DNA of 64,000 nucleotides from Prevotella sp. AGR2160 (GCF_000424185.1 NZ_AUJK01000014.1:1-64000); one strand, 5' to 3'; positions 41,912 through 52,276 are shown, counted from the first letter of the stretch. A program made the numbers and translations. The notes: generated by a model from the sequence alone, not told the origin.

Positions 41912-42995
41912 AGCTTAGTATTTTAGAATTGAAATTTTCTTCTTCATCGAGCATGAACTTGATCTTGATCGGCAGGGCATAGAGGGCCTTGCGGACCTCC
42001 TCGCTCAGTCCCTCGCAGAAGATGAGGCGGGCGGCATCCTTCTCCGTCGTCACGATGAGCCGTGGCTCGGGCATGGCGGCAAAGGTGTCGTTGATGGCTT
42101 CGATATCCTTGTCCTTGAAGTCGTGGTGGTCGCCGAACTGCAGTTGTCGCAGGCGGTCATCATGGGTGCCGATATTCATCATCTGTCGCAGGTCCTGGAC
42201 CATCTGCCGGGTAGAGGCGATACCCGTGAGGAGAAGGATGTTCTTCCCTTGCAGGTCACCCAGCGGCAGTGTGGCCTGCGGATCTCCGAAGACAGGCAGC
42301 AGGGGACGGTAGTCGAGGGTGGTGAAGAACAGTTCCTGATAGGGGAAGAGGTTCATGGCTTTCGTGAGGACACGGAACTCCATCGGCTTCAGGTCTTTCG
42401 GACATTTCGTGACGATGACGATGTCCGCGCGGCTCTTGCCTTCTTGGGGCTCCCGCAGCCTTCCTGCCGGCAGCAGCTTATCGTAGATGATGAGTCGGTG
42501 GTAGTCGACGAGCAGGATATTGATGCCGGGTTTGACATACCGGTGCTGGTAGGCGTCGTCAAGGAGGATGACATCGACATTCTTCGTCGCGTCGTCATAC
42601 TGCAGCCGGTCGATGCCCTCCGTGCGTTTCTTGTCGACGGCGACATAGATATCGGGGAATTTCCGGTGCATCTGATACGGCTCATCGCCGATATCGCTCA
42701 TCGGCGTGTCTTGATCGGCAAGGACATAGCCTTTGCTCTTCCGTTTGTATCCACGGGAGAGGACGCCGACTTTCACATGATTCTCCAGAAGTCGGATGAG
42801 ATATTCCACATGGGGCGTCTTTCCCGCGCCGCCCACCGTGATATTTCCCACGGAGATGACGGGGATGCCGAAGGCGCGGGTCTTCAGCAGCCCGACATCG
42901 AAGAGCCAGTTGCGGAAGCGCACGCCGATGCCATAGAGCCAGCTCAAGGGGAGCAGACTCTCATTGATCTTGATGAAATCTCCTTCTGTTCGCAT
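41796..42995 (-). CDS. lpxK: Tetraacyldisaccharide 4'-kinase (lipid A synthesis)
   Basis: Phosphorylates the 4' position of the lipid A disaccharide at the inner membrane. The Walker A loop is 'GNITVGGAGKTP' and the family blocks 'VLSRGYKRKSKGYVLA', 'DEPYQMHRKFPDIYVAVD', 'VILLDDAYQHRYVKPGINILLVDY' and 'LPAGRLREP' are all present. The N-terminal 'LLPLSWLYGIGVRFRN' is the membrane-interface helix. The last about 35 residues are polar and low in complexity (SKDDHKSKDSHHSGHRTG) and overlap the PNP gene by 116 bp, an unusually long same-strand overlap suggesting a lost earlier stop codon. Confidence 0.95.
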   Translation of the reverse strand: MRTEGDFIKINESLLPLSWLYGIGVRFRNWLFDVGLLKTRAFGIPVISVGNITVGGAGKTPHVEYLIRLLENHVKVGVLSRGYKRKSKGYVLADQDTPMSDIGDEPYQMHRKFPDIYVAVDKKRTEGIDRLQYDDATKNVDVILLDDAYQHRYVKPGINILLVDYHRLIIYDKLLPAGRLREPQEGKSRADIVIVTKCPKDLKPMEFRVLTKAMNLFPYQELFFTTLDYRPLLPVFGDPQATLPLGDLQGKNILLLTGIASTRQMVQDLRQMMNIGTHDDRLRQLQFGDHHDFKDKDIEAINDTFAAMPEPRLIVTTEKDAARLIFCEGLSEEVRKALYALPIKIKFMLDEEENFNSKILSYVRKNSRNSILVKSKDDHKSKDSHHSGHRTGTISFRNN

Positions 42996-43004
42996 TAGTT
43001 TTTT

Positions 43005-44777
43005 TTAATTCACTTTAAAGATAAACGGCAGCCGGGCCTGGATACCTTTCATCCGCTGTGCCTCCATGAGGATCTTCATGGAGGTGTAGTAATCGCCGAG
43101 GACATTGCGGGCCTGTTCATCGAGGAAGTTGCCGGCATTCTGATCCTCTGCGGCCAGCAGCTGGTCGAGGAGAGACTGTTCGCCGGGATAGAACTCCTCA
43201 TGGTAGTCGTCACTCTTGGCGAGTTGCGCGGCCTTCTTCACAGCGTCATCGAGTCCGCCGAGCTGGTCGACGAGTCCGATCTTGATCGCGTCGGAGGCGA
43301 GATAGACATGTCCCTGTGCGATCTCTTCCACACGGGCCATGGACAGTTTACGGCCTTCGGCGACACGGCTCTTGAAGAGCCAGTAGCCATGATTGATGGA
43401 GGCCTGCATGAGTTGGGCCTGTTCGGGGGTGAAGGTGCCGTCTTCGAGGAAGTCACTGTTACGGTTTGTCTTCACACTGTCGAAATGGACACCAAACTTA
43501 CCTTGAATAAGTCCGGACATATCGGGGAAGAGTCCGAAGATACCGATGGAGCCCGTGATCGTCGTCGGGTCGGCGACGATCCAGTTGGCGGCCGTGCTGA
43601 GGTAGTAAGCGCCGGAGGCGGCAGCGCCGCTCATGGAGATGACGACGGGTTTCTTCTTCTTCAGCATCATCACCTCATGCCAGATCTGCTCGGAGGCATA
43701 GGCGTCGCCACCACCGGAGTTGACACGGAGGACGACGGCTTTGACGTCATCATCATCGGCGAGGTCCTGCAGATCCTGGCAGACCTGGTCCTGTGCGATG
43801 CTGTGGCCGCCACCCATACTCACGGGGACACGACTGCCGACGATGTCGCCCCACATATTATATACAGCGATCTTGTCACCGCTCTCACTGTCATCCTGGG
43901 CGGCCATCGTGGAGACAGACACCTGATGGATCGTGGCGTCGGCGTCGATGCCGAGCTGTTTCTTGATGATGCCCTTGATACTGTCATTATAGATGAGGCC
44001 GTCGACGAACTTGTATTTCTTCAGGTTCTCTGTCGGCTCCAGGGCAATGAAGCGGTCGGCATAGCTGTTAAGGCTGTCGACGGAGATGCCGCGGCTCTTG
44101 CTCACGGCGGCCGTCATCGTGTCCCACATGCCCTGGATATAGCGCTCGGCCTGTTCACGGGCGGGCGCACTCATGCTGTTCTCTGTGAAATTCTCCACGG
44201 CACTCTTGTATTTGCCGCATTTGAAAGCGACGAATTTGATGCCGGCCTTGGCGAAGGCATCCTTCAGATAATAAGGCTTTCCACCCATACCGGCCCAGAG
44301 AATCTCACCGCTGGGATTGATATAGATCTTGTCGGCCGCAGAGGCGAGGTAATAAGCGCCCTGGCCGTAGGCCTCGCCATAGGCGATGATCCATTTTCCG
44401 GCTTTCTTGAAGTCGAGGAGCGCCTTGCGCAACTCCTCCAGCTGTGCCATATCGGCATGGAAATCATTACTCTCGATATAGATACCGCTGATCTTATTAT
44501 TGTTACGGGCTTTCTTAATGGCACTGAGGGTCTCGGTGAATCCCGGCGTACTCTCGATGTTGCCCTGGATATAGTCTCTTATCGAAGGCTGTGAAGATCC
44601 TTCCTCCATCTCGCCGTCGAGCTGGAGCACGAGGACGGAGTTCTTGGCGATAGCCGGTTTGTCATTGCCGGAGACCAAGGCACCGATAAAGGTGAAGAGG
44701 CCGAAGAGTCCGGCGATGATACAGAGGATGAGCATTCCGACGATCGTCGCGCCGACATTTTTCCAAAAGTCTTTCAT
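43005..44777 (-). CDS. sppA: Signal peptide peptidase SppA, 67-kDa type
   Basis: Membrane-anchored serine protease that degrades cleaved signal peptides. A single N-terminal transmembrane segment (about residues 8-35) is followed by tandem SppA domains. The catalytic Lys lies in 'FKCGKYKSAVENFT' in the first domain and the catalytic Ser in 'TTITGSIGIFGLFPDM' in the second. 'GGGDAYASEQIW' and 'MSGAAASGAYYLSTAANWIVAD' are also typical. 590 residues, full length. It is the first gene of the operon sppA-lpxK-PNP-thiL and is divergent from the esterase gene, with both promoters inside one inverted repeat (44814-44870). Confidence 0.93.
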   Translation of the reverse strand: MKDFWKNVGATIVGMLILCIIAGLFGLFTFIGALVSGNDKPAIAKNSVLVLQLDGEMEEGSSQPSIRDYIQGNIESTPGFTETLSAIKKARNNNKISGIYIESNDFHADMAQLEELRKALLDFKKAGKWIIAYGEAYGQGAYYLASAADKIYINPSGEILWAGMGGKPYYLKDAFAKAGIKFVAFKCGKYKSAVENFTENSMSAPAREQAERYIQGMWDTMTAAVSKSRGISVDSLNSYADRFIALEPTENLKKYKFVDGLIYNDSIKGIIKKQLGIDADATIHQVSVSTMAAQDDSESGDKIAVYNMWGDIVGSRVPVSMGGGHSIAQDQVCQDLQDLADDDDVKAVVLRVNSGGGDAYASEQIWHEVMMLKKKKPVVISMSGAAASGAYYLSTAANWIVADPTTITGSIGIFGLFPDMSGLIQGKFGVHFDSVKTNRNSDFLEDGTFTPEQAQLMQASINHGYWLFKSRVAEGRKLSMARVEEIAQGHVYLASDAIKIGLVDQLGGLDDAVKKAAQLAKSDDYHEEFYPGEQSLLDQLLAAEDQNAGNFLDEQARNVLGDYYTSMKILMEAQRMKGIQARLPFIFKVN

Positions 44778-44813
44778 ATCTTTCCTTATGTTTGTTAGGG
44801 TTATGATGTTTAT

Positions 44814-44870
44814 GCCACAAAATTACGGAAAAAATTTCGTTTGACCAATAATTTTTCGTAATTTTGTGGC
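44814..44870. promoter_or_regulatory. Divergent promoters embedded in a 14-bp perfect inverted repeat
   Basis: GCCACAAAATTACG (44814-44827) and CGTAATTTTGTGGC (44857-44870) are exact inverse complements. Each arm holds a -7 box: TAATTTTG for the rightward esterase gene (44859-44866) and the same box for sppA on the minus strand (44818-44825). Confidence 0.65.
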
Positions 44871-44897
44871 ATTCAACCATTATTTACTACTTATATT

Positions 44898-45722
44898 ATG
44901 CTATTGATGAACAAAAAACTCTCAGTCCTTGTAACGATACTCATGACCATCGGTCTTTTTACGGCGATGACGACGAATGGCAAGACGGCGCGTCGGTTTG
45001 TCATGGATCTGAACACCCCCGGAGACAGTGCGCTCCTCGTTTTCCTTCCTGATCATCCTACGGGACGGGCCGTCGTCGATCTCCCCGGTGGCGGCTATGA
45101 GCATCTGGCCATGCAACATGAGGGTACCGACTGGGCGCCGTTCTTCAACGACCGTGGCATCGCACTGATCGTCTTGAAATACCGCATGCCGAACGGAGAC
45201 CGTTGGCTGCCGATCGCTGATGGTGAGAAGGCGCTGCAGGTGGTACGTGACAGTGCGCTCTCCTGGCATATCGACCGGAAGAATATCGGGATCATGGGAT
45301 CGAGCGCCGGTGGTCATCTCGCCACGACACTCTCCACCCATGGTCCTGCCGCCACACGACCGGCATTTACGATTCTTTTCTATCCTGTGGTGACAATGGG
45401 AGAGGGGACGCACGGCGGATCACGGGATCATCTCCTCGGAACGCTGCGGAATGACAGTTCGGTGGTTGCCGAATACAGTAATGAGCGGCAGGTGCACAAG
45501 GGCGTGACACCTCCCGCTATCATTATCCTTGCCGACGATGACCATGTCGTGCCGCCGGTAGAGAATGGCGTGGCTTACTATTCGGCCCTGCGTCGTGCCG
45601 GCATCCCTTGTTCCCTCTATGTCTATCCCAGTGGGGATCATGGCTTCGGTTTCCGAACCTCGTGGAAATATCATGACCTCATGCTCAACGAACTCTCTGC
45701 CTGGCTAAGTTACCGGAAGTAG
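44898..45722 (+). CDS. Secreted alpha/beta hydrolase (acetyl-esterase-like)
   Basis: A 274-residue protein with an N-terminal signal (LLMNKKLSVLVTILMTIGLFTAM). Oxyanion motif 'DLPGGGYEHLA', nucleophile elbow 'GIMGSSAGGHLA', acid residue in 'ILADDDHVVPPVENG' and catalytic His in 'SGDHGFGF', so the triad is complete. The family includes BD-FAE-type carbohydrate esterases and short-chain esterases. Export and the Bacteroidales setting suggest deacylation of plant or mucin glycans, though no PUL is adjacent. Start could also be ATG 44910. It ends 13 bp inside the convergent MBL gene (overlap 45710-45722). Confidence 0.87.
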   Translation: MLLMNKKLSVLVTILMTIGLFTAMTTNGKTARRFVMDLNTPGDSALLVFLPDHPTGRAVVDLPGGGYEHLAMQHEGTDWAPFFNDRGIALIVLKYRMPNGDRWLPIADGEKALQVVRDSALSWHIDRKNIGIMGSSAGGHLATTLSTHGPAATRPAFTILFYPVVTMGEGTHGGSRDHLLGTLRNDSSVVAEYSNERQVHKGVTPPAIIILADDDHVVPPVENGVAYYSALRRAGIPCSLYVYPSGDHGFGFRTSWKYHDLMLNELSAWLSYRK

Positions 45723-46462
45723 CGCATGACGACTTTGCTCTTGACGCCGCGGAGGGTTTTCTCGATGTCCTTCGGATCGGTATGCTGTCCCCAGTTGTAA
45801 GGGTAGACGATCTTCGGGCGGATGACCTCCACGGCCTTACGGAGCTGCCGGAGGTTCATCGTATAGGGCGTGTTACACGGCAGGAAGGCGATATCGATGT
45901 CCTTGATATGGTACATCTCCGGGATAAACTCGGTATCGCCGGCGATATATACGCGGAAGCCGTTGAAGTCGATGATATATCCATTGCCGAGACCTTTGGG
46001 ATGGATGGCGCGGTATTTCGGCGTGACATTATACGCCGGGACGGCATAGACGGTGACGTTCTTCTCCAGTGCAGCTTTCTGTCCGTTATGGATAGGCGTG
46101 CCCCGGTTGTAATAGCGGTTCCAACTCTTCACGTCGAGGAGGATGTTCGTCTTCGCCTCGTCGGTGAGCACGAGGATGGCATGTTTCTCGAAGTGGTCGT
46201 TATGCCAGTGGGTCACGAGGATATAGTCGGCTTTCGGTTTGTCGACATATTCCACGATAGGCTCTACATTACTGGAGACGGGATCGATCTCAAACTCCAG
46301 ACCGTCATAGTTCATTTCTATCGACGCATGTTTGATGGGTGTGATCGTCAGTCGTTTCCCTTTCGGCGTGATATAGACATCGGAGCCCTGCGGAGCCTCG
46401 TGACAGGCCGTGAGCGTCAGCAAGGCAGGAATCAGAAGCAGCCAACAAATTTTCCTTGTCAT
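45710..46462 (-). CDS. UlaG-like metallo-beta-lactamase-fold lipoprotein
   Basis: A 250-residue metal-dependent hydrolase. The signal MTRKICWLLLIPALLTLTAC has a lipobox, so it is membrane-anchored. Metal ligands: 'THWHNDHF' (HxHxDH) at about residue 84, 'IAGDTEF' (Asp) and a late His in 'WGQHTDP'. Overall order is like L-ascorbate-6-phosphate lactonase UlaG and related RNase Z-like hydrolases. 'ITPIKHASIEMNYDGLEFEIDPV' at the N-terminus is typical. The substrate is unknown; location outside the cytoplasm argues against a sugar-phosphate lactonase role. 3' overlap with the convergent esterase gene is 13 bp. Confidence 0.87.
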   Translation of the reverse strand: MTRKICWLLLIPALLTLTACHEAPQGSDVYITPKGKRLTITPIKHASIEMNYDGLEFEIDPVSSNVEPIVEYVDKPKADYILVTHWHNDHFEKHAILVLTDEAKTNILLDVKSWNRYYNRGTPIHNGQKAALEKNVTVYAVPAYNVTPKYRAIHPKGLGNGYIIDFNGFRVYIAGDTEFIPEMYHIKDIDIAFLPCNTPYTMNLRQLRKAVEVIRPKIVYPYNWGQHTDPKDIEKTLRGVKSKVVMRYFR

Positions 46463-46525
46463 GATTTTCTTCTTTTTGGCAAAATTATAGGTTTTTCTCT
46501 AAACGCACAAATTTTACCCTGTTTT

Positions 46526-46558
46526 TTTGCCTTTAGTCACAGATTTTTCGTACCTTTG
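46526..46558 (+). promoter_or_regulatory. Promoter of the ThrE-family exporter
   Basis: TTTG (46526-46529), 21 bp, TACCTTTG (46551-46558), 62 bp before ATG 46621. Confidence 0.6.
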
Positions 46559-46620
46559 CAGCCGAAATATTTCAAGGATAATTATTTAGGATTAATCATT
46601 TATTTTTGCAAGGAAACAAC

Positions 46621-48048
46621 ATGGACGAGAAATCTACATGTAAATGCAATGACAATGCAACAAAGTTATTAAGGCGTAAATTGGACTTGTTGCTCCGCAC
46701 GGGACAGATCCTTATGGAGAGTAGTGCTGATACCTCCCGCGTCCGTCGGAACATGATGCGTACGGCAGCCTTCCTCGGACTTCCCGAGGACAAACTCCAT
46801 CTCTATGTCGACTATTACGTGCTGCAGGCCGAGGTGAGTGACGAGACACATTCTTTCTCAAAGATGCAGCGTTGTGACAAGCATGTCATCAACTTCCTGG
46901 CCATCCAGGAGATTTCCAAACTCTCTTGGCGTGCCATCAAGCAGGACTATAGTCTGGATCGTTATGAGGCAGAACTGGAGCGCATCGCCCATGGTCCACA
47001 GTATTACAGTCAGTGGATGATCGCCATCTGTGCCGGCTTCGCCTGTGGCGGCTTCTGTGTCCAGTTCGGTTGTGACTGGACGGCATTCTTCTATGCCTCC
47101 CTGGCTGCTATCCTCGGCAACCGTCTGCGCATGTATCTCAACAAGCTCGGTTCAAACGTCTATTTCAATATTGCCGTGGCCACGTTCGTCTCTACGATCA
47201 TCGCCTGGCTGACGACATTCCTCTCTACGCCTGCAGCCGCGCAGGCACTGCCGGGCTGGCTCGCCACGTTGCTCCAGTCCAACACGCCGTACCATCCCTT
47301 CATGGCGTGTGCCTTGTATATCGTGCCGGGCGTGCCACTGATTAACTTCGTCAATGATATGCTCGACAATCATATTGAGACGGGACTCGTGAGAGCTACG
47401 AACACATTGCTGATGATTGCCGCCATGTCCTTCGGTATCGCCGTGGCTATCAAGGTCACGGGGCAGGACAACTTCGTGAAGGACCTGAGCATGATTCCTC
47501 ATAACAGTTTCTTGAGTTACGCCATCGCCGCCGGTATCTCGGGCATGGGCTTCGCCACGATCTATGATACGCCGAAGCGCCTGATGCCATGGATCGCCGT
47601 GGGTGCCATCATTGCCGTCTGTACGCGTAACTTCGTTAACCTCGGTCCGGCGAATGGTAACATCGGTCTGGGTCAGGGTTTGATGATCGGATCACTTGTC
47701 GGTTCGGCTCTGATCAGTATCATCAATATCAAGATGGTCCACGAAGTCCATACGCCGCACCAGGTCATCACGATCCCCGCCGTCATCCCGATGATCCCCG
47801 GTGTGCTGATGTACCGTGCCCTCTATGGACTGATTGATATGCAGGGTATCGTCGGAGAGGTGACCTTTGCCACACATAACGCCATCAACGGATCCCTGAC
47901 GATCCTCGTCATCGCCATCGGTGTGGCTATCCCGAACATCTTCTTCCGCAAATGGATTGCCCCGAACCGCCGTGCCAAGTTGCAGCAGCTCATCGAAGAG
48001 CGTAAGGCCCGCGGAAAATTCGTGGAGTTGGGGGAGATTGACAACTAA
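46621..48048 (+). CDS. ThrE-family threonine/serine exporter
   Basis: An inner-membrane transporter of 475 residues combining the N-terminal ThrE domain and the C-terminal ThrE_2 domain in one chain. The soluble start 'LLLRTGQILMESSADTSRVRRNMMRTAAFLGLP' and 'LHLYVDYYVLQAEV' are family signatures, followed by about ten hydrophobic segments ('WMIAICAGFACGGFCVQFGC', 'LYIVPGVPLINFVNDMLDNHIETGLVRA', 'VITIPAVIPMIPGVLMYRALYGL'). It exports threonine or serine driven by proton motive force in studied members. Start ATG 46621 follows AAGGAAACAAC; an upstream TTG at 46606 is less likely. Ends with a strong terminator. Confidence 0.9.
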   Translation: MDEKSTCKCNDNATKLLRRKLDLLLRTGQILMESSADTSRVRRNMMRTAAFLGLPEDKLHLYVDYYVLQAEVSDETHSFSKMQRCDKHVINFLAIQEISKLSWRAIKQDYSLDRYEAELERIAHGPQYYSQWMIAICAGFACGGFCVQFGCDWTAFFYASLAAILGNRLRMYLNKLGSNVYFNIAVATFVSTIIAWLTTFLSTPAAAQALPGWLATLLQSNTPYHPFMACALYIVPGVPLINFVNDMLDNHIETGLVRATNTLLMIAAMSFGIAVAIKVTGQDNFVKDLSMIPHNSFLSYAIAAGISGMGFATIYDTPKRLMPWIAVGAIIAVCTRNFVNLGPANGNIGLGQGLMIGSLVGSALISIINIKMVHEVHTPHQVITIPAVIPMIPGVLMYRALYGLIDMQGIVGEVTFATHNAINGSLTILVIAIGVAIPNIFFRKWIAPNRRAKLQQLIEERKARGKFVELGEIDN

Positions 48049-48102
48049 TCTCCACCTTATTATATATATAGGTGTAGGAACGCTGTTTCTGTCATCTTGT
48101 CA

Positions 48103-48138
48103 GTGTGCCAATGCGATGCGTCGCATTGGCACACTTTT
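48103..48138 (+). terminator. Strong intrinsic terminator after the ThrE gene
   Basis: Perfect 14-bp stem GTGTGCCAATGCGA (48103-48116) / TCGCATTGGCACAC (48121-48134), 4-nt loop TGCG, then TTTT. Confidence 0.9.
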
Positions 48139-48199
48139 CGTATAATGGTGGGCGAAAGTGAGGAAAAGAAGGATAGTAAAACTTTAAAACATAAGAACT

Positions 48200-48472
48200 A
48201 TGACAATTAAACCATTAGCAGACAGAGTGCTGGTACTTCCTGCACCAGCTGAAGAAAAAGTAGGTGGAATCATTATCCCTGATACCGCTAAGGAGAAACC
48301 GCAGCGTGGTAAGGTCATCGCTGTCGGTGAGGGCAAGAAAGACGAGCCGATGGTCCTGAAGGCCGGTGATGAGGTGCTCTATGGCAAGTATGCCGGCACA
48401 GAGATAGAGAATGGCGGTGAGAAGTATCTCATGATGCGCCAGAGTGATGTCCTCGCTGTCGTAGAAGGCTAA
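48200..48472 (+). CDS. groES: Co-chaperonin GroES
   Basis: A 90-residue cap of the GroEL chamber. '[39 protein letters not shown]' contains the mobile loop ([13 protein letters not shown]) that binds GroEL; '[14 protein letters not shown]' and 'DVLAVV' complete the family pattern. It is 40 bp upstream of groEL as a two-gene operon. I see no CIRCE element (TTAGCACTC-type inverted repeat) in the 60 bp upstream, so heat-shock control must be by another mechanism. Confidence 0.97.
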   Translation: MTIKPLADRVLVLPAPAEEKVGGIIIPDTAKEKPQRGKVIAVGEGKKDEPMVLKAGDEVLYGKYAGTEIENGGEKYLMMRQSDVLAVVEG

Positions 48473-48479
48473 GCAATAG

Positions 48480-50132
<1,653 letters not shown>

Positions 50133-50161
50133 TAATTTGACATCTATAGCTAACAAAATAG

Positions 50162-50191
50162 AAGGCAACTGTTTTTGCAGTTGCCTTTTTT
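50162..50191 (+). terminator. Terminator of groES-groEL
   Basis: AAGGCAACTG (50162-50171) pairs with CAGTTGCCTT (50178-50187), followed by T residues. Confidence 0.9.
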
Positions 50192-50233
50192 ATGTTAAAT
50201 ATCAGTAGATTCGAAAAAAAATCGTTGAAAAAT

Positions 50234-50264
50234 TTTGTTGGATGATAGAAAAGTCATAACTTTG
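50234..50264 (+). promoter_or_regulatory. Promoter of the candidate small RNA
   Basis: TTTG (50234-50237), 19 bp, TAACTTTG (50257-50264). No ORF starts within the next 170 bp on this strand. Confidence 0.65.
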
Positions 50265-50269
50265 CAATC

Positions 50270-50390
50270 GAACAAAGATTAGTGGGCACTTCGGTGCGTA
50301 ACTAGATATTTTTTGATTTGTTTTAGTAGATTAGTTTTTAAGTAGTTTGTTTTGGAAATCGGTTGTCGTGAGACATCCGATTTTTTTTAT
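50270..50390 (+). ncRNA. Candidate small RNA of about 120 nt
   Basis: It begins about 6 nt after a good promoter. Near its 5' end is GCAC-TTCG-GTGC (50286-50297), a cUUCGg tetraloop hairpin. It ends with a 12-bp stem, AAATCGGTTGTC (50356-50367) / GACATCCGATTT (50372-50383; one mismatch), around a GTGA tetraloop, then a run of eight T. The middle is U-rich and unpaired. There is no credible ORF. Such a promoter-hairpin-U-rich-terminator layout is typical of trans-acting regulatory RNAs, but the target is unknown. Confidence 0.55.
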
Positions 50391-50423
50391 GCCTATAAAA
50401 ACACGGAACTCAAAACTTTTTGT

Positions 50424-50431
50424 TACCTTTG
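50424..50431 (+). promoter_or_regulatory. -7 box abutting the start of the 58-residue membrane protein
   Basis: TACCTTTG, only 5 nt before ATG 50437, the same spacing as at 11808-11802. It implies a leaderless or nearly leaderless mRNA. Confidence 0.5.
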
Positions 50432-50436
50432 CAGTC

Positions 50437-50613
50437 ATGAAACAAAAATTAGACTGGAGACTGATCATACTCTTCCTGCTGATCTGTGCAGGACTCTATA
50501 TCATCACCGAGAGCTTCCTCATGAGTCTCGGCATTCTGTTGCTGCTCTTCGTGGCCGACCATTTCGTGCAGGAGTTGCAGGAACGGAAAAGAAATCAAAA
50601 TAAAAACGACTGA
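50437..50613 (+). CDS. Small membrane protein, unknown function
   Basis: A 58-residue protein: basic start MKQKLDWR, two adjacent hydrophobic segments (about residues 9-22 and 26-42) and a charged tail (VQELQERKRNQNKND). No family is recognised. It stops 5 bp before the kinase-RapZ fusion gene and shares its promoter, so it may be a membrane partner in the same pathway. Confidence 0.7.
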   Translation: MKQKLDWRLIILFLLICAGLYIITESFLMSLGILLLLFVADHFVQELQERKRNQNKND

Positions 50614-50618
50614 TCCGA

Positions 50619-52166
50619 ATGGACAAACTTTTAGAACTATATCAAACCTGGGCCGGGACAGAGCCAGCCCATGTCGAGAAGATCGCGGGACAGGGATCGA
50701 ACCGCGAATACTACCGTATGACGGGTGCCGACGGGAGAAATATCATCGGCGTGAAAGGGACGTCGTGTGAGGAAGACCATGCCTTCGTCTATCTCACGAG
50801 CCATTTCACGCAGCGTCAGCTCCCTGTGCCGCAGATCCTCGCCGTGAGTGACGACGAGAGTTGTTATCTGCAGACGGATCTTGGCAACCGCTCTCTTTTC
50901 GATGCCCTCCGTGGCGGCCGTGAGGCCGGTGGGCGTTATAACCAGGAGGAGAAGGAACTCCTCGTGCGGACGATCCGTGAACTGCCGAATATCCAGATGC
51001 GTGGTGCCCGCGGCCTCGAATGGGAAAACTGTTATCCGCAGCCGGAGTTTGATACCGACAGCGTCCTCTTCGACCTGAATTATTTCAAGTACTGTTTTCT
51101 GAAAGCTACAGAACTTGACTTCAATGAGTTGAAGCTTGAGGCTAACTTCCGGTTGATGGCGAAAGAACTGACATCGGAGAAGATGGACTGTTTCCTCTAC
51201 CGTGACTTCCAGGCCCGTAATATCATGCTCGACGCTGAGGGAAATCCTTATTTCATCGACTACCAGGGCGGCCGCAAGGGACCGTTCTATTATGATCTTG
51301 CCTCTTTCCTCTGGCAGGCTTCCGCCCATTACAGTTTTAAGTTGCGCCGTCAGCTCGTTTATGAATACTACGAGAGTCTGAAAAATTATACCGAGGTGCC
51401 GTCGGTCCGCCATTTCGTTGACCGTCTGTCGCTCTTCGTCCTCTTCCGTACCCTCCAGGTGCTTGGCGCCTACGGTTTCCGCGGCTATTTCGAACGGAAG
51501 AAACATTTCCTCGACTCTATCCCCGCCGCCATACAGAACCTCCGCGACCTGTTGAAACTCGGTGAGCGCGTGTTCCCTTATCCTTATCTCCTCGATGTGC
51601 TGCGCCGTCTGACGGAGTTGCCGCAGTTCGCGCCCGTTCAGACGCCGGAGGTTCAGCGACAGGACGGATTTAAGATCACGGACAATAATATCTACCTCAG
51701 TCATCCCGAGGATGGCCCTGCCACTTTCTCGAAATATGACGGTAAGGGTCCGCTTGTGGTCCATGTCTATAGCTTCTCTTATAAGAAAGGTATCCCTGAG
51801 GATCCGTCGGGCAATGGCGGCGGTTATGTCTTTGACTGCCGCAGCACGCATAACCCCGGACGTTATGAGCCATACAAGAAACTCACGGGTCTCGACGAAC
51901 CCGTCATCCGTTTTCTGGAGGATGACGGTGAGATCCTGACGTTCCTCGACAGTGTCTATCGGCTTGCCGACCATCATGTGCAGCGTTATATCCAGCGTGG
52001 CTTCACCTCGCTGATGTTCTGTTTCGGTTGTACGGGCGGTCAGCACCGCAGTGTCTACAGTGCCCAGCATCTCGCCGAACATATCCACGACAAATTCGGC
52101 ATCGAGGTAGAGATCACGCACCGAGAACAAGGGATACACACCGTGTTGCCGGCCAACAGAAAATGA
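50619..52166 (+). CDS. Aminoglycoside-phosphotransferase-fold kinase fused to RapZ C-terminal domain
   Basis: A 515-residue fusion. Residues 1-320 are an APH-fold sugar kinase: 'GQGSNREYYRM' (nucleotide loop), 'YRDFQARNIMLDAEG' (catalytic Asp, Asn) and 'IDYQGGRKGPFYYDLASFLWQ' (metal Asp). This resembles AmgK-like amino-sugar kinases of peptidoglycan recycling. Residues about 370-515 are a RapZ-type C-terminal domain: 'VVHVYSFSYKKGIPEDPSGNGGGYVFDCRSTHNPGRYE', 'FGCTGGQHRSVYSAQHLAEHI'. In E. coli RapZ this domain binds glucosamine-6-phosphate and controls GlmS expression; here the Walker-type kinase half is replaced by the APH kinase. A MurU-like gene follows. Confidence 0.88.
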   Translation: MDKLLELYQTWAGTEPAHVEKIAGQGSNREYYRMTGADGRNIIGVKGTSCEEDHAFVYLTSHFTQRQLPVPQILAVSDDESCYLQTDLGNRSLFDALRGGREAGGRYNQEEKELLVRTIRELPNIQMRGARGLEWENCYPQPEFDTDSVLFDLNYFKYCFLKATELDFNELKLEANFRLMAKELTSEKMDCFLYRDFQARNIMLDAEGNPYFIDYQGGRKGPFYYDLASFLWQASAHYSFKLRRQLVYEYYESLKNYTEVPSVRHFVDRLSLFVLFRTLQVLGAYGFRGYFERKKHFLDSIPAAIQNLRDLLKLGERVFPYPYLLDVLRRLTELPQFAPVQTPEVQRQDGFKITDNNIYLSHPEDGPATFSKYDGKGPLVVHVYSFSYKKGIPEDPSGNGGGYVFDCRSTHNPGRYEPYKKLTGLDEPVIRFLEDDGEILTFLDSVYRLADHHVQRYIQRGFTSLMFCFGCTGGQHRSVYSAQHLAEHIHDKFGIEVEITHREQGIHTVLPANRK

Positions 52167-52177
52167 CGGATGTTGAC

Positions 52178-52199
52178 GGGACATGATCGATCATGTCCC
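52178..52199. repeat. Perfect 22-bp palindrome, dispersed repeat copy
   Basis: GGGACATGATC followed by its exact inverse complement, then TACAAAT. The diverged copy at 36453-36474 has the same flank. It sits between the kinase-RapZ and MurU-like genes. Confidence 0.75.
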
Positions 52200-52220
52200 T
52201 ACAAATAATCTGACGTTTTC

Positions 52221-52251
52221 TTGTCTGTTTGGAAAAAAATATGTAAATTTG
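52221..52251 (+). promoter_or_regulatory. Promoter of the MurU-like gene
   Basis: TTG (52221-52223), 20 bp, TAAATTTG (52244-52251), about 26 bp before ATG 52277. Confidence 0.6.
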
Positions 52252-52276
52252 CACGCATTAAAGTTTGAAAAAGCAA

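Noticed and set aside
43200..44594. A 464-codon plus-strand frame over sppA
   Set aside because: Antisense to sppA, whose catalytic motifs and length are normal; the plus-strand product has no motif.
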